DNA of 7,165 nucleotides from Planctomycetota bacterium. GTDB lineage: Bacteria > Planctomycetota > GCA-002687715 > DRQF01. The DNA lies in contig WFTN01000468.1 of the NCBI GenBank assembly GCA_015485455.1, positions 1-7,165 of the forward strand, in the 5' to 3' direction. Position 1 is the first letter of the stretch, and each line of letters starts with the position of its first letter. The translations under genes were made by a program, and so were the position numbers. This document shows, piece by piece, positions 5,680 through 7,165 of the stretch. Under the pieces are notes generated by a model. That model worked only from the letters and a program-made list of their open reading frames with translations. It made no database searches and was not told the origin of the DNA.

Positions 5680-7165
5680 GTGATTTCCGAAACAGCGAAA
5701 CAATCAGAGACGAGTAGTTTTCGAACGACCTACTCCCGAGATCGCCAGCGAGGCAGACGCCGTTCGCTGACCGAATACTTGAGACTATTCCCCCAAGACG
5801 AAATCGCCTTGGCGGAAGACTTTGTTGCCTTTGAAAAAGACTGGTCAGAGTCCAGTGCCACTGGCTTTACTCCCGTCACAGAATCAGGAAGCCGCATCAA
5901 TACGATGATCGGCGACTATCGTATTCTCGAAGAAATCGGGCGAGGCGGTCAAGGGCGCGTCTACTTAGCCAAAGATACAAAGCTACGCCGTCAGGTCGCC
6001 ATCAAGATTTTAGAAAACTGCGGCGAATCAAAAGACTTAGCCTTTGCTCGATACCGACGGGAAATCGAGGCTCTCTCCCGCATCAACCATCGTGGTATTT
6101 GTCCTGTTTATGATGGCGGCATTTTTGAGGACCAAGCCTACATCGCCATGCGTCTGGTAGAAGGTCAATCACTCAGAGAATTCCTCAATCCAGATGCTGC
6201 CTTAGGAGATGGAGAAGAAAGCGCCTTCTTCAGCCTCTCGAGTTGTGACTTGAGCGTCGGGAATGCCCCCATGGGGACAGACAAGATAACTCGCAAGAGA
6301 ACCCCCAAAACTCGGGTCGAGTTGATGGAGCAAATCCGCCTCATTGAGCGAACAGCCAGAGCCTTGCATGCAGCCCACATGGCCGGGATCGCCCATGGCG
6401 ACATCAAGCCAGCCAATATCATGATCGATTCCGATGGCCGCCCCGTCTTGTTGGACTTCGGTTTAGCCCGCAATGCAGAAGAAGACGCAGCAAGTCTTAC
6501 TCGAACAACTGGCCTCCATGGCACTCCCGCTTACATGGCCCCAGAGCTGATCAAAGGTAAGAGAATTTCCTCCAATTGGGCTACAGACATTTACGCCTTA
6601 GGCGTCACATTGTTTGAGTGCTTGACAGGCAAACGCCCATTCGAAGCTGCCAATCGTCAGGCCCTCTATCATGCGATCTTGGAGGTCGAAGCACCAAACG
6701 CTTCCACCATCAACGACATCGTTCCTAAAGACCTGGATGTCATCATCCAAACCGCCATGGGCAAAGACCCCAAGAAGCGCTACCAAAGTGCATTAGATTT
6801 CGCCGAAGACCTACGAAGATTAAGGGAGTACGAGCCCATTCGCGCTCGTCCCGCCACCAGCTGGACAAAACTCTCACGGTGGTCGAGAAGAAACCCAGGA
6901 TTAGCAGCTTCACTGACAGCAATTTTCTTTCTCTTAGTTCTGAGTTTGGGTTTCGCCACCCACTTTCTTCAACAAGAAGAAACGCAACGGGCAAAACTCG
7001 CAGGAGTCGTGGCGAACTTAGAAATCGAACAACGAGAAAAAGAATCTGCCATCGCCGCTCTCAACCGAGAACGACAAGCAAAAGAAGCGTTTTTTGACTT
7101 AGCGGTAGATCTGCTCAACAAGGCAATGCATGTCAACAAAGCTCAAGGATCTGCTAGTATCGCAG
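5680..7165 (+). CDS. Membrane-anchored Ser/Thr protein kinase, planctomycete type (C-terminus outside window)
   Basis: A Hanks-type kinase, likely a signalling protein with a cytoplasmic catalytic half; its substrate is unknown. 495 residues are visible. An N-terminal segment (about 25-55, 'SLTEYLRLFPQDE') resembles the short helical region often found before planctomycete kinase domains. Kinase motifs are all present: Gly loop 'IGRGGQGRVY' (86-95), Lys109 in 'VAIKIL', helix-C Glu128, catalytic 'HGDIKPAN' (239-246; D241, N246), 'DFG' (259-261), 'GTPAYMAPE' (281-289), and Arg367 near the domain end. The catalytic loop is HGD rather than HRD. About 40 extra residues (roughly 172-211) lie between the hinge and helix E. 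'RRNPGLAA' leads into one transmembrane helix (about 408-427), followed by a coiled coil (about 430-475). The missing C-terminus commonly carries TPR or WD40 repeats in this group. The start is GTG with a GAGGGG site. No frameshift or stop was found. Confidence 0.93.
   Translation, partial: MISETAKQSETSSFRTTYSRDRQRGRRRSLTEYLRLFPQDEIALAEDFVAFEKDWSESSATGFTPVTESGSRINTMIGDYRILEEIGRGGQGRVYLAKDTKLRRQVAIKILENCGESKDLAFARYRREIEALSRINHRGICPVYDGGIFEDQAYIAMRLVEGQSLREFLNPDAALGDGEESAFFSLSSCDLSVGNAPMGTDKITRKRTPKTRVELMEQIRLIERTARALHAAHMAGIAHGDIKPANIMIDSDGRPVLLDFGLARNAEEDAASLTRTTGLHGTPAYMAPELIKGKRISSNWATDIYALGVTLFECLTGKRPFEAANRQALYHAILEVEAPNASTINDIVPKDLDVIIQTAMGKDPKKRYQSALDFAEDLRRLREYEPIRARPATSWTKLSRWSRRNPGLAASLTAIFFLLVLSLGFATHFLQQEETQRAKLAGVVANLEIEQREKESAIAALNRERQAKEAFFDLAVDLLNKAMHVNKAQGSASIA

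Noticed and set aside
5398..5703. Minus-strand open frame of 101 codons upstream of the kinase
   Set aside because: It has no recognisable motif, and it runs across the kinase start and its ribosome site on the other strand.

Overview
The window looks like a chromosomal segment from a member of the Planctomycetota; no plasmid, phage or transposon signature was seen. The phylum call rests on three things. The partial protein kinase at the right edge has the typical planctomycete layout: cytosolic kinase domain, an 'RRNPGLAA' motif, one transmembrane helix, then a coiled-coil start of a sensor half. DnaX has a long Pro/Ser-rich linker and a small C-terminal domain. A Cys-rich secreted protein with DnaJ-like knuckles sits nearby. 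The phylum is an inference; no lineage within it can be named from this sequence.

Left part (1-4138), all on the minus strand, read from right to left: SRP RNA gene ffs (about 4138-4021), dnaX (clamp-loader tau subunit, 3892-2015), ybaB/ebfC nucleoid protein (2022-1708, overlapping dnaX by 8 bases), recR (1693-1085), then rpoN (sigma-54, 957 to beyond the left edge). ffs-dnaX-ybaB-recR is a well-known conserved housekeeping order. The tight spacing suggests dnaX-ybaB-recR is one operon linking replication and recombinational repair. rpoN lies 127 bases after recR and has its own perfect TATAAT -10 hexamer, so it may be transcribed separately.

Middle (4139-4310): a short divergent promoter region. 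Candidate promoters point left to ffs and right to the next gene.

Right part, plus strand: a 305-residue protein of unknown function (4311-5228), with an N-terminal hydrophobic segment, four evenly built CxxC-x7-CxxC zinc-knuckle modules and a Lys-rich helical C-terminus. It is closed by a perfect 16-bp hairpin terminator (5258-5295). After a 384-base gap without a convincing gene (one 46-codon ORF is noted) comes a GTG-started Ser/Thr protein kinase (5680 to the right edge, incomplete) with an HGD catalytic loop and a roughly 40-residue insert in the C-lobe.

The features most worth a second look are the four-module Cys protein, the SRP RNA with a UGAC (URRC-type) tip loop in place of the usual GGAA/GNRA, and the insert in the kinase. 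I found no defence system, CRISPR array, mobile element or biosynthetic cluster.
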